A stretch of 64,000 bases of DNA from Streptomyces acidiscabies. Its GTDB lineage: Bacteria; Actinomycetota; Actinomycetes; Streptomycetales; Streptomycetaceae. Of the stretch, positions 49,799 through 58,807 are shown one piece after another. A model generated the notes under the pieces. It worked only from the letters and a program-made list of their open reading frames with translations, had not been told where the DNA came from and searched no databases. How positions within the stretch are numbered: position 1 is the stretch's first letter; every line of letters begins with the position of its first letter. Made by a program: the position numbers and the translations under genes. The stretch is taken from assembly GCF_020010905.1 (NCBI RefSeq), contig NZ_JAGJBY010000002.1:3844001-3908000 (forward strand), given 5' to 3'.

Positions 49799-51085
49799 AT
49801 GAGGAGCACCACCAGACGGGTCGCCAGTGGGGCCGTGGCGCTCCTGGCCGCCGCGAGCCTCGCCACGGCCTGCGGATCGTCGGGCGGCGGCGGCGGGGGA
49901 GGAGGCAAGTCGTCGGGTGACGTCGACGACGGCGCGAAACTCACGATGTGGACGCGCGCCGCGACCCGCCCGCAGAGCGAGGCCCTGGTCAAGGCGTACA
50001 ACGACAGCCACAAGAACAAGGTCGAGCTGACCGTCGTCCCCACCGACGACTACCAGGCCAAGGTCGGCGCGGCGGCCGGCTCGCGCGAACTGCCCGACCT
50101 GTTCGCCTCGGACGTCGTGTTCGTGCCCAACTACACGTCCAGCGGCCTGTTCGCGGACCTCACCTCCCGCATCGACGCCCTCCCCTTCGCGTCCAAGCTC
50201 GCGCAGTCGCACATCAAGGCCGGGACGCACGACGGCAAGAAGTACGTCGTCCCGCACACCCTCGACCTCTCCGTCCTCTTCTACAACAAGTCCCTTTACA
50301 AACAGGCGAAGTTGGACCCGGAGAAGCCACCCACCACCCTCGCTGAATGGGACCAACAGGCGCGCGCGGTCAACGCGTTGGGCGGCGGAGTCAACGGCAC
50401 CTTCTTCGGCGGGAACTGCGGCGGCTGCGGCGTCTTCACCTGGTGGCCGTCCATCTGGGCCGCCGGACAAGAGGTGTTGAACGACGACGGCACCGCCGCC
50501 ACCCTCGACTCGCCGGCCGCGAAGAAGGTGTACGACGTCTACCGCGGCTGGGTGAAGGACGGCATCCTCGCGCCCGGCGCCAAGGAGGAGACCGGCACGA
50601 CCTGGACCGGCGTCTTCCCCAAGGGCAAGGTCGGCGTCATGCCGATGCCCTCGACGACCCTCGGCCTGATGCCGAAGAACCTCGACCTCGGCGTCGCCCC
50701 CATCCCCGGACCCGACGGCGGCAAGTCCACGTTCGTCGGCGGGGACGCCATCGGCATCGCCGCCACCAGCAAGAACGCCGACCAAGCGTGGAACTTCCTC
50801 GCCTGGTCCCTCGGCGACGACGCGCAGGTGAACGTAGTCGCCGCGCACAAGGACGTCGTCGCGCGCACCGACCTCGCGTCCAACAAGTTCTCGGCCGCCG
50901 ATCCGCGCCTGGTCACCGTCAACCAGCTGGTGGCGGACGGCCGTACGCCCTACGCCCTCAAGTTCGGGCAGACCTTCAACGACCCCAACGGGCCCTGGCT
51001 GAAGCTCATGCGGGACGCCGTGTTCGGGGACGGGTCCGGCATCGACAAGGACAACAAGGAGGTCTCCGCGTCGCTGGCCGACTGA
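49799..51085 (+). CDS. Carbohydrate ABC transporter substrate-binding lipoprotein
   Basis: 428 residues. Signal peptide with lipobox LATACGSS, then an eight-glycine linker that spaces the domain from the membrane. LTMWTRAATRPQSEALVKAY, PDLFASDVV, LDLSVLFYNKSLYKQAKLDP and TFVGGDAIGIAATSKNADQA are family 1 oligosaccharide-binding features. Four cysteines in GGNCGGCGVF are unusual for the family. First gene of the importer operon; expected ligand is an arabinooligosaccharide, from context. Confidence 0.9.
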   Translation: MRSTTRRVASGAVALLAAASLATACGSSGGGGGGGGKSSGDVDDGAKLTMWTRAATRPQSEALVKAYNDSHKNKVELTVVPTDDYQAKVGAAAGSRELPDLFASDVVFVPNYTSSGLFADLTSRIDALPFASKLAQSHIKAGTHDGKKYVVPHTLDLSVLFYNKSLYKQAKLDPEKPPTTLAEWDQQARAVNALGGGVNGTFFGGNCGGCGVFTWWPSIWAAGQEVLNDDGTAATLDSPAAKKVYDVYRGWVKDGILAPGAKEETGTTWTGVFPKGKVGVMPMPSTTLGLMPKNLDLGVAPIPGPDGGKSTFVGGDAIGIAATSKNADQAWNFLAWSLGDDAQVNVVAAHKDVVARTDLASNKFSAADPRLVTVNQLVADGRTPYALKFGQTFNDPNGPWLKLMRDAVFGDGSGIDKDNKEVSASLAD

Positions 51086-51153
51086 GCCGTGAGCCCAGGG
51101 CGGGCGTCGCTCCCCACCGGGTGCCGTACGCCGGCCGTCATCGGAGGATCTCC

Positions 51154-52101
51154 ATGCAGGTCAAGGCAGTTGAGCGGACGGTGACCCCGCCGCCGTCCGT
51201 CTCTCCCGGCCCACCCCGCCCCCGCCGCTGGTGGCGCACCCGCACCGCGCAGGGCATCGGGTACGCCACCCCCACCGCCCTCTTCGTCGCCGTCTTCTTC
51301 GTCCTCCCGCTCGTCCTCGTCGCCCAAATGTCCCTCAGCGACTGGCCGTTGCTCGCGGGAGACCGGGGCGGCAACGCTCCCGAGAACTACACCGACGTCA
51401 CCGGCGGCTCCCTCTTCTGGCCCGCCGTCCGCTTCACCCTCCTCTACACGGCCCTCGTCACCGTCGTCCTCCTCGGACTCGCCCTGCTCCTCGCCCTGTT
51501 GGTGCAGGAGTCCCGCCCCGGCGCCGGGTTCTTCCGCACGGTCTACTTCCTGCCCGGCGCCCTCGGACTCACCTCCGCGTCCCTCCTCTTCTGGGGCCTC
51601 TACAGCCCCAACACCGGCCCCCTCAGCAGGACTTTGGAGAAACTCGGCCTCGTCGACGACCCCGTCTCCTTCCTCGGCTCGCCCACGGCCGCCCTCTGGT
51701 CGACGGTGTTCCTCGTCGTGTGGAAGTTCGCCGGGTTCTACATGCTCATCCTGCTCGTCGGACTCCAGCGCATCCCGCACGAGTTGTACGAGGCGGCCCG
51801 CATGGACGGCGCGAGCCGCTCCCAGATCTTCCGCTCGATCACCCTGCCGCTCCTGCGCCCCTCGCTGGCCCTGTCGTTACTGCTCTGCGTCACCGGATCG
51901 CTGCTGGCCTTCGACCAGTTCTTCGTCCTGACCAAGGGCGGACCGGACAACAGCACAGTGACAGTGGTCCAGTTGATCTACCGCGAGGCGTTCCAGCGCC
52001 TCAACCTCGGTACGGCGGCGGCCCTTTCGATCATCGTGCTGGCCGCTCTGCTCCTGCTGAACGCCCTCCAGTTCCGGGGGCTGCGAAGGGAGGACTCGTG
52101 A
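51154..52101 (+). CDS. Carbohydrate ABC transporter permease (MalF-like), contains TTA codon
   Basis: 315 residues; basic Pro-rich tail then six membrane segments (GYATPTALFVAVFFVLPLVL first) and the EAA loop YEAARMDGASRSQIFRSITL. GGAGGA precedes ATG 51154. Codon 242 (51877-51879) is TTA, which in Streptomyces needs the bldA-encoded tRNA. The stop overlaps the next start as GTGA. Confidence 0.9.
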   Translation: MQVKAVERTVTPPPSVSPGPPRPRRWWRTRTAQGIGYATPTALFVAVFFVLPLVLVAQMSLSDWPLLAGDRGGNAPENYTDVTGGSLFWPAVRFTLLYTALVTVVLLGLALLLALLVQESRPGAGFFRTVYFLPGALGLTSASLLFWGLYSPNTGPLSRTLEKLGLVDDPVSFLGSPTAALWSTVFLVVWKFAGFYMLILLVGLQRIPHELYEAARMDGASRSQIFRSITLPLLRPSLALSLLLCVTGSLLAFDQFFVLTKGGPDNSTVTVVQLIYREAFQRLNLGTAAALSIIVLAALLLLNALQFRGLRREDS

Positions 52102-52910
52102 AAGGGACGCGCACGCCGTACTACGTCGTCACCGGCGGCCTCGCCGTCATCTTCCTGTTCCCGCTGCTCTGGAACACCTGGGCGTCGGTGAGCCCCCAGC
52201 CCGGTACCGCCCAGGAGTCCGGGTACGGCCTCGGCAACTACCGCACTCTCCTCGACTACGACGCCGGGCTGTGGCAGTACTTCCTCAACAGCACCGTCGT
52301 GTCCGTCCTCACGGTCGTCCTCACCCTCGGGGTCTCGCTGCTCGGCGGATACGCCTTCGCCCGCTTCCGGTTCCCCGGCAAGAACCTGCTCTTCCTGGTG
52401 ACACTGGCGATCCTGATGGTGCCGTACGCGACCCTGCTCATCCCGCTGTACGTCCTCCTCGGCCGCCTCCACCTCCAGAACTCGCTGATCGGGCTGAGTC
52501 TGGTGCTCGCGATGTTCCAACTCCCCTTCGCCACCTTCATGATGAGGATCTCCTTCGAGTCGGTGCCGCGTGAGCTGGAGGAGTCGGCGCTGGTCGACGG
52601 GTGCGGGACGGCGGGGGCGCTGCGCCGGATCCTGCTGCCCGCCGTACGGCCGGGGCTCATCACCGTCGGACTCTTCGCGTTCCTCGCCGCCTGGAACGAC
52701 TTCATCGCCCCGCTGATCCTCATCTCCGACAGCGCGAAGGCGCCGTTGCCGCTCGCCGTCGCGAATCTGCGCCAGCAGAGCATGGGGGCGGTGGACTACG
52801 GCGCCACCGAGGCGGGGGTCGTGGTGCTCGCGGTGCCGTGTCTGCTGCTGTTCCTGTTGCTGCAACGGCATTACGTGCGGGGGTTCATGTCGGGCGCGCT
52901 CAAGGGCTGA
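52098..52910 (+). CDS. Carbohydrate ABC transporter permease (MalG-like)
   Basis: 270 residues, six membrane segments, EAA loop EESALVDGCGTAGALRRILL then PAVRPGLI, and the QRHYVRGFMSGALKG ending typical of the inner sugar permease. GTG start overlaps the previous stop; GGGAGGA is just upstream. The ATPase is encoded elsewhere. Confidence 0.9.
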   Translation: MKGTRTPYYVVTGGLAVIFLFPLLWNTWASVSPQPGTAQESGYGLGNYRTLLDYDAGLWQYFLNSTVVSVLTVVLTLGVSLLGGYAFARFRFPGKNLLFLVTLAILMVPYATLLIPLYVLLGRLHLQNSLIGLSLVLAMFQLPFATFMMRISFESVPRELEESALVDGCGTAGALRRILLPAVRPGLITVGLFAFLAAWNDFIAPLILISDSAKAPLPLAVANLRQQSMGAVDYGATEAGVVVLAVPCLLLFLLLQRHYVRGFMSGALKG

Positions 52911-53031
52911 GCGCGTCAGGAGGCCGCGCACCTTCAGCCCTGTGCACCTGCACCCCTGTCGCACGGCACAGCCAACTCCGCACGGCACAGGCAACTTTCC
53001 CCTGGTTCCGACGACCGGAAGGCTTGAACTG

Positions 53032-54927
53032 GTGACGGACAACATGGCGGGCCCCCTCGCGACGCCGGTCGTACCCGGCCGGGGCCGGCTGCGGCCCCTC
53101 GGGCTCGGCGAGGTCAGGATCACTGGCGGGTTCTGGGCCGGGCGCAGGCGGACCAACGCGACCGCCACCCTCGACCACTGCCGGTACTGGATGGAACGCG
53201 TCGGCTGGATCGGCAACTTCCGCGCCGCCGCCGAGGGCCGCATCCGACACGACCGCAGGGGACGGGAGTTCGCCGACTCCGATGTCTACAAACTCCTGGA
53301 GGCCATGGCCTGGGACGGCGACCGCGACCCCGAGATCGCCGCCCTCACCGAGGCCGTCGCGCTCGCCCAGGAACCCGACGGCTACCTCGGCACCGCGTAC
53401 GGCCGCCCCGGCCAGCAGCCCCGCTACAGCGACCTCGCCTGGGGCCACGAGCTGTACTGCTACGGCCACTTGATCCAGGCCGGGGTCGCCCAGACCCGGG
53501 CGCGCGGCGAGGGCGAACTCGCGAAGATCGCCCGCCGGGCCGCCGACCACGTCTGCACGACCTTCGGCGCCGGTGCGAACGACGGCATCTGCGGCCACCC
53601 CGAGATCGAGACCGCCCTCGTCGAACTCTTCCGCGCGACCGGCGAACAGCGCTACCTCGACCAGGCCGCCCTGTTCATCGAACGCCGGGGTCAACACACC
53701 CTGGCCGACGGCGAGTTCGGCCGCGCCTACTTCCAGGACGACGTACCCGTCCGCGAGGCGACCGTCTTCCGGGGCCACGCCGTACGGGCCCTCTACCTCG
53801 CCGCCGGCGCCGTAGACGTAGCTGTAGAAACCGGTGACGACGAGTTGCTCGCGGCCGTCGAACGGCAGTGGGAGGCCACCGTCGCCCGCCGCACCTACCT
53901 CACCGGCGGCATGGGCTCCCACCACCGCGACGAAGCATTCGGCGACGACCACGTCCTGCCCCCCGACCGCGCCTACTCCGAGACCTGCGCCGGAGTCGCC
54001 TCCACCATGCTCGCCTGGCGCCTCCTCCTCGCCACCGGTAACCCCCGCTACGCCGACCTCGCCGAACGCACTCTCTTCAACGTCGTCGCCACCTCCCCCT
54101 CCCCGGACGGCCGCTCCTTCTTCTACGCCAACACCCTCCACCGCCGCACCCGGGGCACGGTCCCCGCCCCCGACACGGAGAGCCCCCGCGCCCAATCCAG
54201 CCTGCGCGCCCCCTGGTTCGCGGTCTCCTGCTGCCCCACGAACGTCGCCCGCACCCTCGCCGCCCTCCCCACCCAGCTCGCCACCACCGACGCCCACGGC
54301 ATCCAACTCCACCAGTACGCCGACGCGGAGATCACCACCGGCCCGTATGCCCTGCGCATCCGCACGGACTACCCCTACGACGGCACGGTCACCGTCACCG
54401 TCGACCGCACCCCCGCCCACCCCTGGACCCTCTCCCTCCGCGTCCCCGCCTGGGCGCGGGGCACCGCCGCCTGGCTCACCGACTCCACGGGAACCCGCCG
54501 ACCGGTCACCCCGGGCACAGCCACCGTGACCCGCGCCTTCCGCCCCGGCGACGAGATCACACTGACCCTGCCGGTGACCCCCCGCTGGATCACCCCCGAC
54601 CCCCGCATCGACGCCGTACGCGGGACGGTCGCCGTACAGCGCGGCCCGGTCGTGTACTGCGCGGAGTCCACCGACCTCCCCGGCGACCGGAACGTGGACG
54701 CCGTACAGATCACCCCGGACGGCCCCTTGGAGGACGGCCCCGGCGGGACGGTCGTAGCCCCCGGCGCGACCACGACGCCGCCGGCCGACGACTGGCCGTA
54801 CCACCCACGAGACGAAACACGACCCGCACCCGCCCCCCAGCCGACCGGCATCGTTCTCGTGCCCTACCACTCGTGGGCGAACCGGGGGCCGTCGACGATG
54901 AGGGTGTGGCTGCCGGTGGAAGGGTGA
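53032..54927 (+). CDS. GH127 beta-L-arabinofuranosidase
   Basis: 631 residues. Key residues of the GH127 zinc-cysteine site are all present: Glu317 and Cys319 in YSETCAGVAS and the pair Cys400-Cys401 in AVSCCPTNVAR, matching the Glu/Cys/Cys/Cys set of Bifidobacterium HypBA1, where the first of the paired cysteines is the nucleophile. RITGGFWAGRRR and YLTGGMGSHHRDEAFGDDHV are family features. No signal peptide: it works in the cytoplasm on imported beta-L-arabinofuranosides. GTG 53032 follows GGAAGG; ATG 53044 is an alternative. It ends one base before the convergent GntP gene. Confidence 0.9.
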   Translation: MTDNMAGPLATPVVPGRGRLRPLGLGEVRITGGFWAGRRRTNATATLDHCRYWMERVGWIGNFRAAAEGRIRHDRRGREFADSDVYKLLEAMAWDGDRDPEIAALTEAVALAQEPDGYLGTAYGRPGQQPRYSDLAWGHELYCYGHLIQAGVAQTRARGEGELAKIARRAADHVCTTFGAGANDGICGHPEIETALVELFRATGEQRYLDQAALFIERRGQHTLADGEFGRAYFQDDVPVREATVFRGHAVRALYLAAGAVDVAVETGDDELLAAVERQWEATVARRTYLTGGMGSHHRDEAFGDDHVLPPDRAYSETCAGVASTMLAWRLLLATGNPRYADLAERTLFNVVATSPSPDGRSFFYANTLHRRTRGTVPAPDTESPRAQSSLRAPWFAVSCCPTNVARTLAALPTQLATTDAHGIQLHQYADAEITTGPYALRIRTDYPYDGTVTVTVDRTPAHPWTLSLRVPAWARGTAAWLTDSTGTRRPVTPGTATVTRAFRPGDEITLTLPVTPRWITPDPRIDAVRGTVAVQRGPVVYCAESTDLPGDRNVDAVQITPDGPLEDGPGGTVVAPGATTTPPADDWPYHPRDETRPAPAPQPTGIVLVPYHSWANRGPSTMRVWLPVEG

Positions 54928-54928
54928 C

Positions 54929-56347
54929 TCACACGACCGGCCACAGCGCGGCCGTCAACCCGAACCCCGCGAACCCCATCACCGTCGTCAACACCGTCCA
55001 CGTACGCAGCCCGGACGCGACGTCCAGGCCCGCGAGGCGGGTGAACATCCAGTAGCCGGCGTCGTTGATGTGGGAGAGGGTGAGGGCGCCGGCGCCCATC
55101 GAGAGGGCTACCAGGGAGAGTTGGCCGGTGGAGAGGTCGGCGCGTTCGAGGAGGGGGGTCAGGATGCCGGCCGTTGTGATCAAGGCGACTGTTGCCGAGC
55201 CCTGGGCCGCTCGTAGGGCGAGGGCCGTGAAGAAGGCGAGGAACAGGGCCGGGAGGCCGGTGCGTTCGAGGGTGTCGGCTATCGCGTCGCCGATGCCGCT
55301 CGCTACCAGGACCTTGCCGAAGACGCCGCCCGCCCCGGCGACCAGGATGACCATCGCCACCGGCGGGAGCGCCGAGCCCATCACCTCCGCGATTCTGGAC
55401 CGGTCCCAGCCGCGCCGGGCGCCCAACAGCCAACCGCACAGGGCGACATCGATGAGCAGCGCGACCATCGGCGCGCCCAGGACGGTGAGGACGGCCCGCG
55501 GCGTCGACCCCTCGGCGAGGGCGTTCTCGCCGATCGTGCCGAGGAGGATCAGGAGGATGGGGGTGACGATGAGGGCGAGGACCATGCCGAAGGAGGGCGG
55601 TCGTACGTCGGTCTCTACGGGAGAGGGTTTGGTGAGTACGGCGGTGCCGTGACCGTCACCGGCGCCTGTAGCGGGTGAAACCCCCTCAGGATCAGCCGAG
55701 TTGACCTCCGCCCGCACCGTCGGGTCCATCGGATACTCCCGCCGCGTCATCCGCCGCGACACGAAGTACCCCAGCACCACCACGGCCGCCGTCACCGGTA
55801 TCCCCATCAGCAGCACTAGCCCCTGACTCGCCCCGATCGCCTCGATCCCGGCGACGGCACCCGGGTGCGGCGGCAGGAACGCGTGGACGGTCAGCATCGC
55901 CGCGCCCATCGGCAGCGCGTACACCAGCAACGGCTTGCCGGACGCCCGCGCGACCCCGTACGCGATCGGCATCAGGATGATGAGCCCGACCTCGAAGAAG
56001 ACGGGGATGCCGAGGACGAACCCGGCGACGGTGAGCGCGAACGGGGTGCGCCGGGAGCCGAAACGGTCGATGAGGGAGTGGGCGAACGCGTGGGCGCCGC
56101 CGGAGAGTTCGATGATGCGGCCGATCATCGCGCCGAGAGCGATGATGGTCGCGATGTGCCCGAGAGTCGCGCCCATCCCCTCCTCGATGGTCTTCACGAG
56201 GTCGGCGGCGGGCACCCCGGCCACGAGAGCGACGCCGATACTGACGACGACCAGCGCGACGAACGGCTGGACCTTGCCCCACAGGATCAGCAGGAGCAGC
56301 AGCCCGACCCCGGCCGCCGCGATGCCGAGCAGCGCGCCGTGGCTCAC
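54929..56347 (-). CDS. GntP family sugar-acid permease
   Basis: 472 residues, about twelve membrane segments. Diagnostic GntP stretches: VFFEVGLIILMPIAYGVARA, HAFLPPHPGAVAGIEAIGAS, AAQGSATVALITTAGIL and LSHINDAGYWMF. A cytoplasmic loop near 205-255 is Glu/Gly/Pro-rich. GntP transporters take up gluconate or related hydroxy acids by proton symport; the neighbours suggest a four-carbon sugar acid. The GTG start overlaps the dehydrogenase stop (GTGA). Confidence 0.9.
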   Translation of the reverse strand: MSHGALLGIAAAGVGLLLLLILWGKVQPFVALVVVSIGVALVAGVPAADLVKTIEEGMGATLGHIATIIALGAMIGRIIELSGGAHAFAHSLIDRFGSRRTPFALTVAGFVLGIPVFFEVGLIILMPIAYGVARASGKPLLVYALPMGAAMLTVHAFLPPHPGAVAGIEAIGASQGLVLLMGIPVTAAVVVLGYFVSRRMTRREYPMDPTVRAEVNSADPEGVSPATGAGDGHGTAVLTKPSPVETDVRPPSFGMVLALIVTPILLILLGTIGENALAEGSTPRAVLTVLGAPMVALLIDVALCGWLLGARRGWDRSRIAEVMGSALPPVAMVILVAGAGGVFGKVLVASGIGDAIADTLERTGLPALFLAFFTALALRAAQGSATVALITTAGILTPLLERADLSTGQLSLVALSMGAGALTLSHINDAGYWMFTRLAGLDVASGLRTWTVLTTVMGFAGFGLTAALWPVV

Positions 56348-57258
56348 CGGCCGGTCCCTTCCGCAGCCGGCGACGGGGACAGGACGGTGACGACCGTCGA
56401 GTCGTCGCGCGCCCCCAACCCGGCCTGCTCGCCCAGGAGATAGAGCTGTTCGGCGGCTGCCGCGAGCGGTACGGGTACGTGCGCGTCGCGCGCGACCCCG
56501 GTCACGATCCCCATGTCCTTGACGAAGATGTCGAGCCGCGACTTGACCTCGGGTTCGCCGGAACCGTCGTACAACTGGACCATGCGCGGCCCCCGGTCGG
56601 CGAACATGAAGGAACCGGCGGCCCCTTGACTCAGGCTCTCGACGACGGTCGCGGGGTCGAGCCCGAGCCCGCGCGCGAGGGCGATCGCCTCGGCGGCAGC
56701 GGCGATGTGCACCCCGGCGAGCAGCTGGTTGACGGCCTTCATCGCCTGCCCGTCCCCGGGCCGCGCACCCACCAACGTGAGTGTGGACGCGAGCCGTTCG
56801 AGCACCGGCCGGGCCGTCTTGAGCGCGGTCTCCTCGGCGCCCACGACGATCAGCAGATCCCCGGCCCCGGCCCGCACGGGCCCACCGCTCACCGGCGCGT
56901 CGACCGTCAACACCCCACGCTCCGCGAGTCGTTGGGCCGTCGACCGAGCCGCCTCGGGCCCGACGGTACTGGTGAGGACGACGACGGCTCCCGCCCGCAA
57001 CGCCTCCACCGCCCCCGCCGTCCCGAACAGCGCGCCCTCCACCTGGAGTTGGTCGCGTACGGCGACGAGGACCACCTCGGCGCCCTGTACGGCCTCGGCG
57101 GGTGACGCGGCGTCATGTGCACCCTCGGCGGCGAGAGTTGCCCGGCGCGAGGCGTCGATGTCGTAGACGGAGAGGGGGAGTTCGGTGGCGAGGCGGCGGG
57201 CCATGGGCAACCCCATGGCACCCAGGCCGAGGACAGCGGTACGGGGCAGGGCGGACAT
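56344..57258 (-). CDS. Beta-hydroxyacid dehydrogenase, L-threonate dehydrogenase (LtnD)-like
   Basis: 304 residues of the 3-hydroxyisobutyrate-dehydrogenase superfamily: VLGLGAMGLPMARRL (NAD motif), DAPVSGGPVRAGAGDLLIVV (substrate binding), catalytic Lys in MKAVNQLLAGVHIAAAAEAI. Together with the acid-sugar kinase and permease this is the LtnD component that oxidises L-threonate or a related acid. ATG 57256-57258 follows AGAGGA; a tandem ATG precedes it. Confidence 0.87.
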   Translation of the reverse strand: MSALPRTAVLGLGAMGLPMARRLATELPLSVYDIDASRRATLAAEGAHDAASPAEAVQGAEVVLVAVRDQLQVEGALFGTAGAVEALRAGAVVVLTSTVGPEAARSTAQRLAERGVLTVDAPVSGGPVRAGAGDLLIVVGAEETALKTARPVLERLASTLTLVGARPGDGQAMKAVNQLLAGVHIAAAAEAIALARGLGLDPATVVESLSQGAAGSFMFADRGPRMVQLYDGSGEPEVKSRLDIFVKDMGIVTGVARDAHVPVPLAAAAEQLYLLGEQAGLGARDDSTVVTVLSPSPAAEGTGR

Positions 57259-57286
57259 CATCGTCCTCTCTGAAGGCGGCCGTGGA

Positions 57287-57366
57287 GGCAGCCAGGATTG
57301 GGGGGGGCAGCCAGGATGGGGGAGTCGAGCCCCCGATCAGTGAAGGTCTTTAAAAAAAAGGGGGGA
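57287..57366. repeat. Short duplication and A8G6 homopolymer in the operon
   Basis: GGCAGCCAGGAT occurs at 57287-57298 and 57306-57317, followed by a GGGGG/CCCCC hairpin and a run of eight A then six G at about 57352-57365. This 110-base gap separates the kinase and dehydrogenase genes. The homopolymers are unusual in this genome and slippage-prone. Confidence 0.55.
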
Positions 57367-57367
57367 G

Positions 57368-58768
57368 TTACCGCAGCAGCGCGACCGCGTCGGCCAACGC
57401 CTCGTCGTCCCCGACGTTCCCCGCGAACACGACGTACGGAATCCCGGCGGCGGGCCCCTCCACCGGCTCCCACAGCGAGACGATCCCCGGCAGCAGCGTC
57501 CCGCGTGCCCACGCACGGCGGATCCCGAGCCCGTCGGTCGCCGTGTCGCTGGAGGTGATCCCGCCCTTGGCGACCACGAACCCCGGTCGGCGAAGGGCGG
57601 TGACCCGGCGGACGGTCTCGACCAGCGCGGCCGAGACCCGGCGCGAGATCGCGAGGCAGGCGTCCGCGTCCGCACCGGTGACCAGCGTGCGGGACGTACG
57701 GATCACGACGTCCGACGAGCCCATCCCCGCAGCGGCGGCCGACGCGATCTCGGCGACATGCGCGTCCCGCCGGTCGTCGTCGAGCAGCGCGGCCACGTCG
57801 AGTTCGTACTCGGCGACCCCGCCCCGCTCCCGGAGCCGGTCCAACTGCCGTGTGGTCAGGGAGACATGGGAGCCGACGACGATCAACCCGTGCCGTCCCG
57901 CCTCCCGTATCCCGCTCAACTCGCCCCGAGTCAGCGGCGGTCGGCCCTCCTGACCCGCGCGGGCCCGCACGAACGACGGCCCCACCCGGTACAGCAACCG
58001 CGTGTCTTTCGCCTCGGTCGCCGCGACCGCGAGGACGCGCAGATCGTCGTCGCACACCGCGTCCACGACGGCCGTACGGCCACCCCGCAGCGAGCCCAAC
58101 AGGCGGGCGGTGTGGGCCGGTCCGCCGCCGCGCAGGTCGTCGAGGGTGATCCGGAGGACCTCGTCGGAGCGCACCCGGCCGCCCGTCTTCTCCTCGACCC
58201 AGTCGGGCAGGAAGGAGCTGCGGTACCCGAACGTCGCGTCGCGCGCGAACTCGCTTTCTCCGACGGGGAGTAGGCCGTCCGGCGTACGCATCCAGTGCCG
58301 GGAGTCGACGGTCAGCCGCCCAGCCTCGATGTAGGCCGGGACCAGCACGACGCCGTCGACGTCCGCCAACTCCTCGGCGAGCACGTCGGTTTCGAGCGGG
58401 AAGTGTCCCCGCAGCGTCGAGTCACCCCGGCTCGCGAGGACGCACGCGACCCCCTCGGCCGCCGACGCCTCCCGCAGGGCGCGCACCACCTCGCGGTTGC
58501 GCTCGGCCGCCGAACCGGCGGACAGGCTACGGGTGTTGGTGAGGACGAAGAACGCGGACGTGCCCTGACGCAGCGCCCAGCGCAGGTCGTCGACCGTCCA
58601 GGAGGTGAGGACGGGGACACCGGCGACGGTCTGGGTGCCGGTCGGGTCGTCGTCGAGGACGACCAGACGGGGCGCGCCGTACAACCGGGCGGCGACGTCG
58701 GCGGCGCCGACCTCGCGGACCGGGGGGAGACCGGCGAGGACGGTGGTTTCGGGGATGTGCGAAGGCAT
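57368..58768 (-). CDS. Four-carbon acid sugar kinase (OtnK/DtnK-like)
   Basis: 466 residues with both halves of the DUF1537 family: N-terminal LVVLDDDPTGTQTVAGVPVL, TNTRSL and LASRGDSTLRGHFPLE, and C-terminal VVAKGGITSSDTATDGLGIR plus GNVGDDEAL, the ATP-binding part. These kinases phosphorylate 3-dehydro- or four-carbon sugar acids after LtnD oxidation. No OtnC-type decarboxylase, OtnI isomerase or PdxA2 gene is in the operon, so the last steps must be encoded elsewhere. Confidence 0.88.
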   Translation of the reverse strand: MPSHIPETTVLAGLPPVREVGAADVAARLYGAPRLVVLDDDPTGTQTVAGVPVLTSWTVDDLRWALRQGTSAFFVLTNTRSLSAGSAAERNREVVRALREASAAEGVACVLASRGDSTLRGHFPLETDVLAEELADVDGVVLVPAYIEAGRLTVDSRHWMRTPDGLLPVGESEFARDATFGYRSSFLPDWVEEKTGGRVRSDEVLRITLDDLRGGGPAHTARLLGSLRGGRTAVVDAVCDDDLRVLAVAATEAKDTRLLYRVGPSFVRARAGQEGRPPLTRGELSGIREAGRHGLIVVGSHVSLTTRQLDRLRERGGVAEYELDVAALLDDDRRDAHVAEIASAAAAGMGSSDVVIRTSRTLVTGADADACLAISRRVSAALVETVRRVTALRRPGFVVAKGGITSSDTATDGLGIRRAWARGTLLPGIVSLWEPVEGPAAGIPYVVFAGNVGDDEALADAVALLR

Positions 58769-58807
58769 GAGAAGGCAGCCTCTCTTCCTCTGTCATGTCT
58801 CGAAAAT

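Noticed and set aside
57318..57345. GGGGGAGTCGAGCCCCC region as a tRNA-like attachment site
   Set aside because: It resembles a T-arm only superficially; there is no flanking tRNA structure or integrase, and a simple hairpin explains it.
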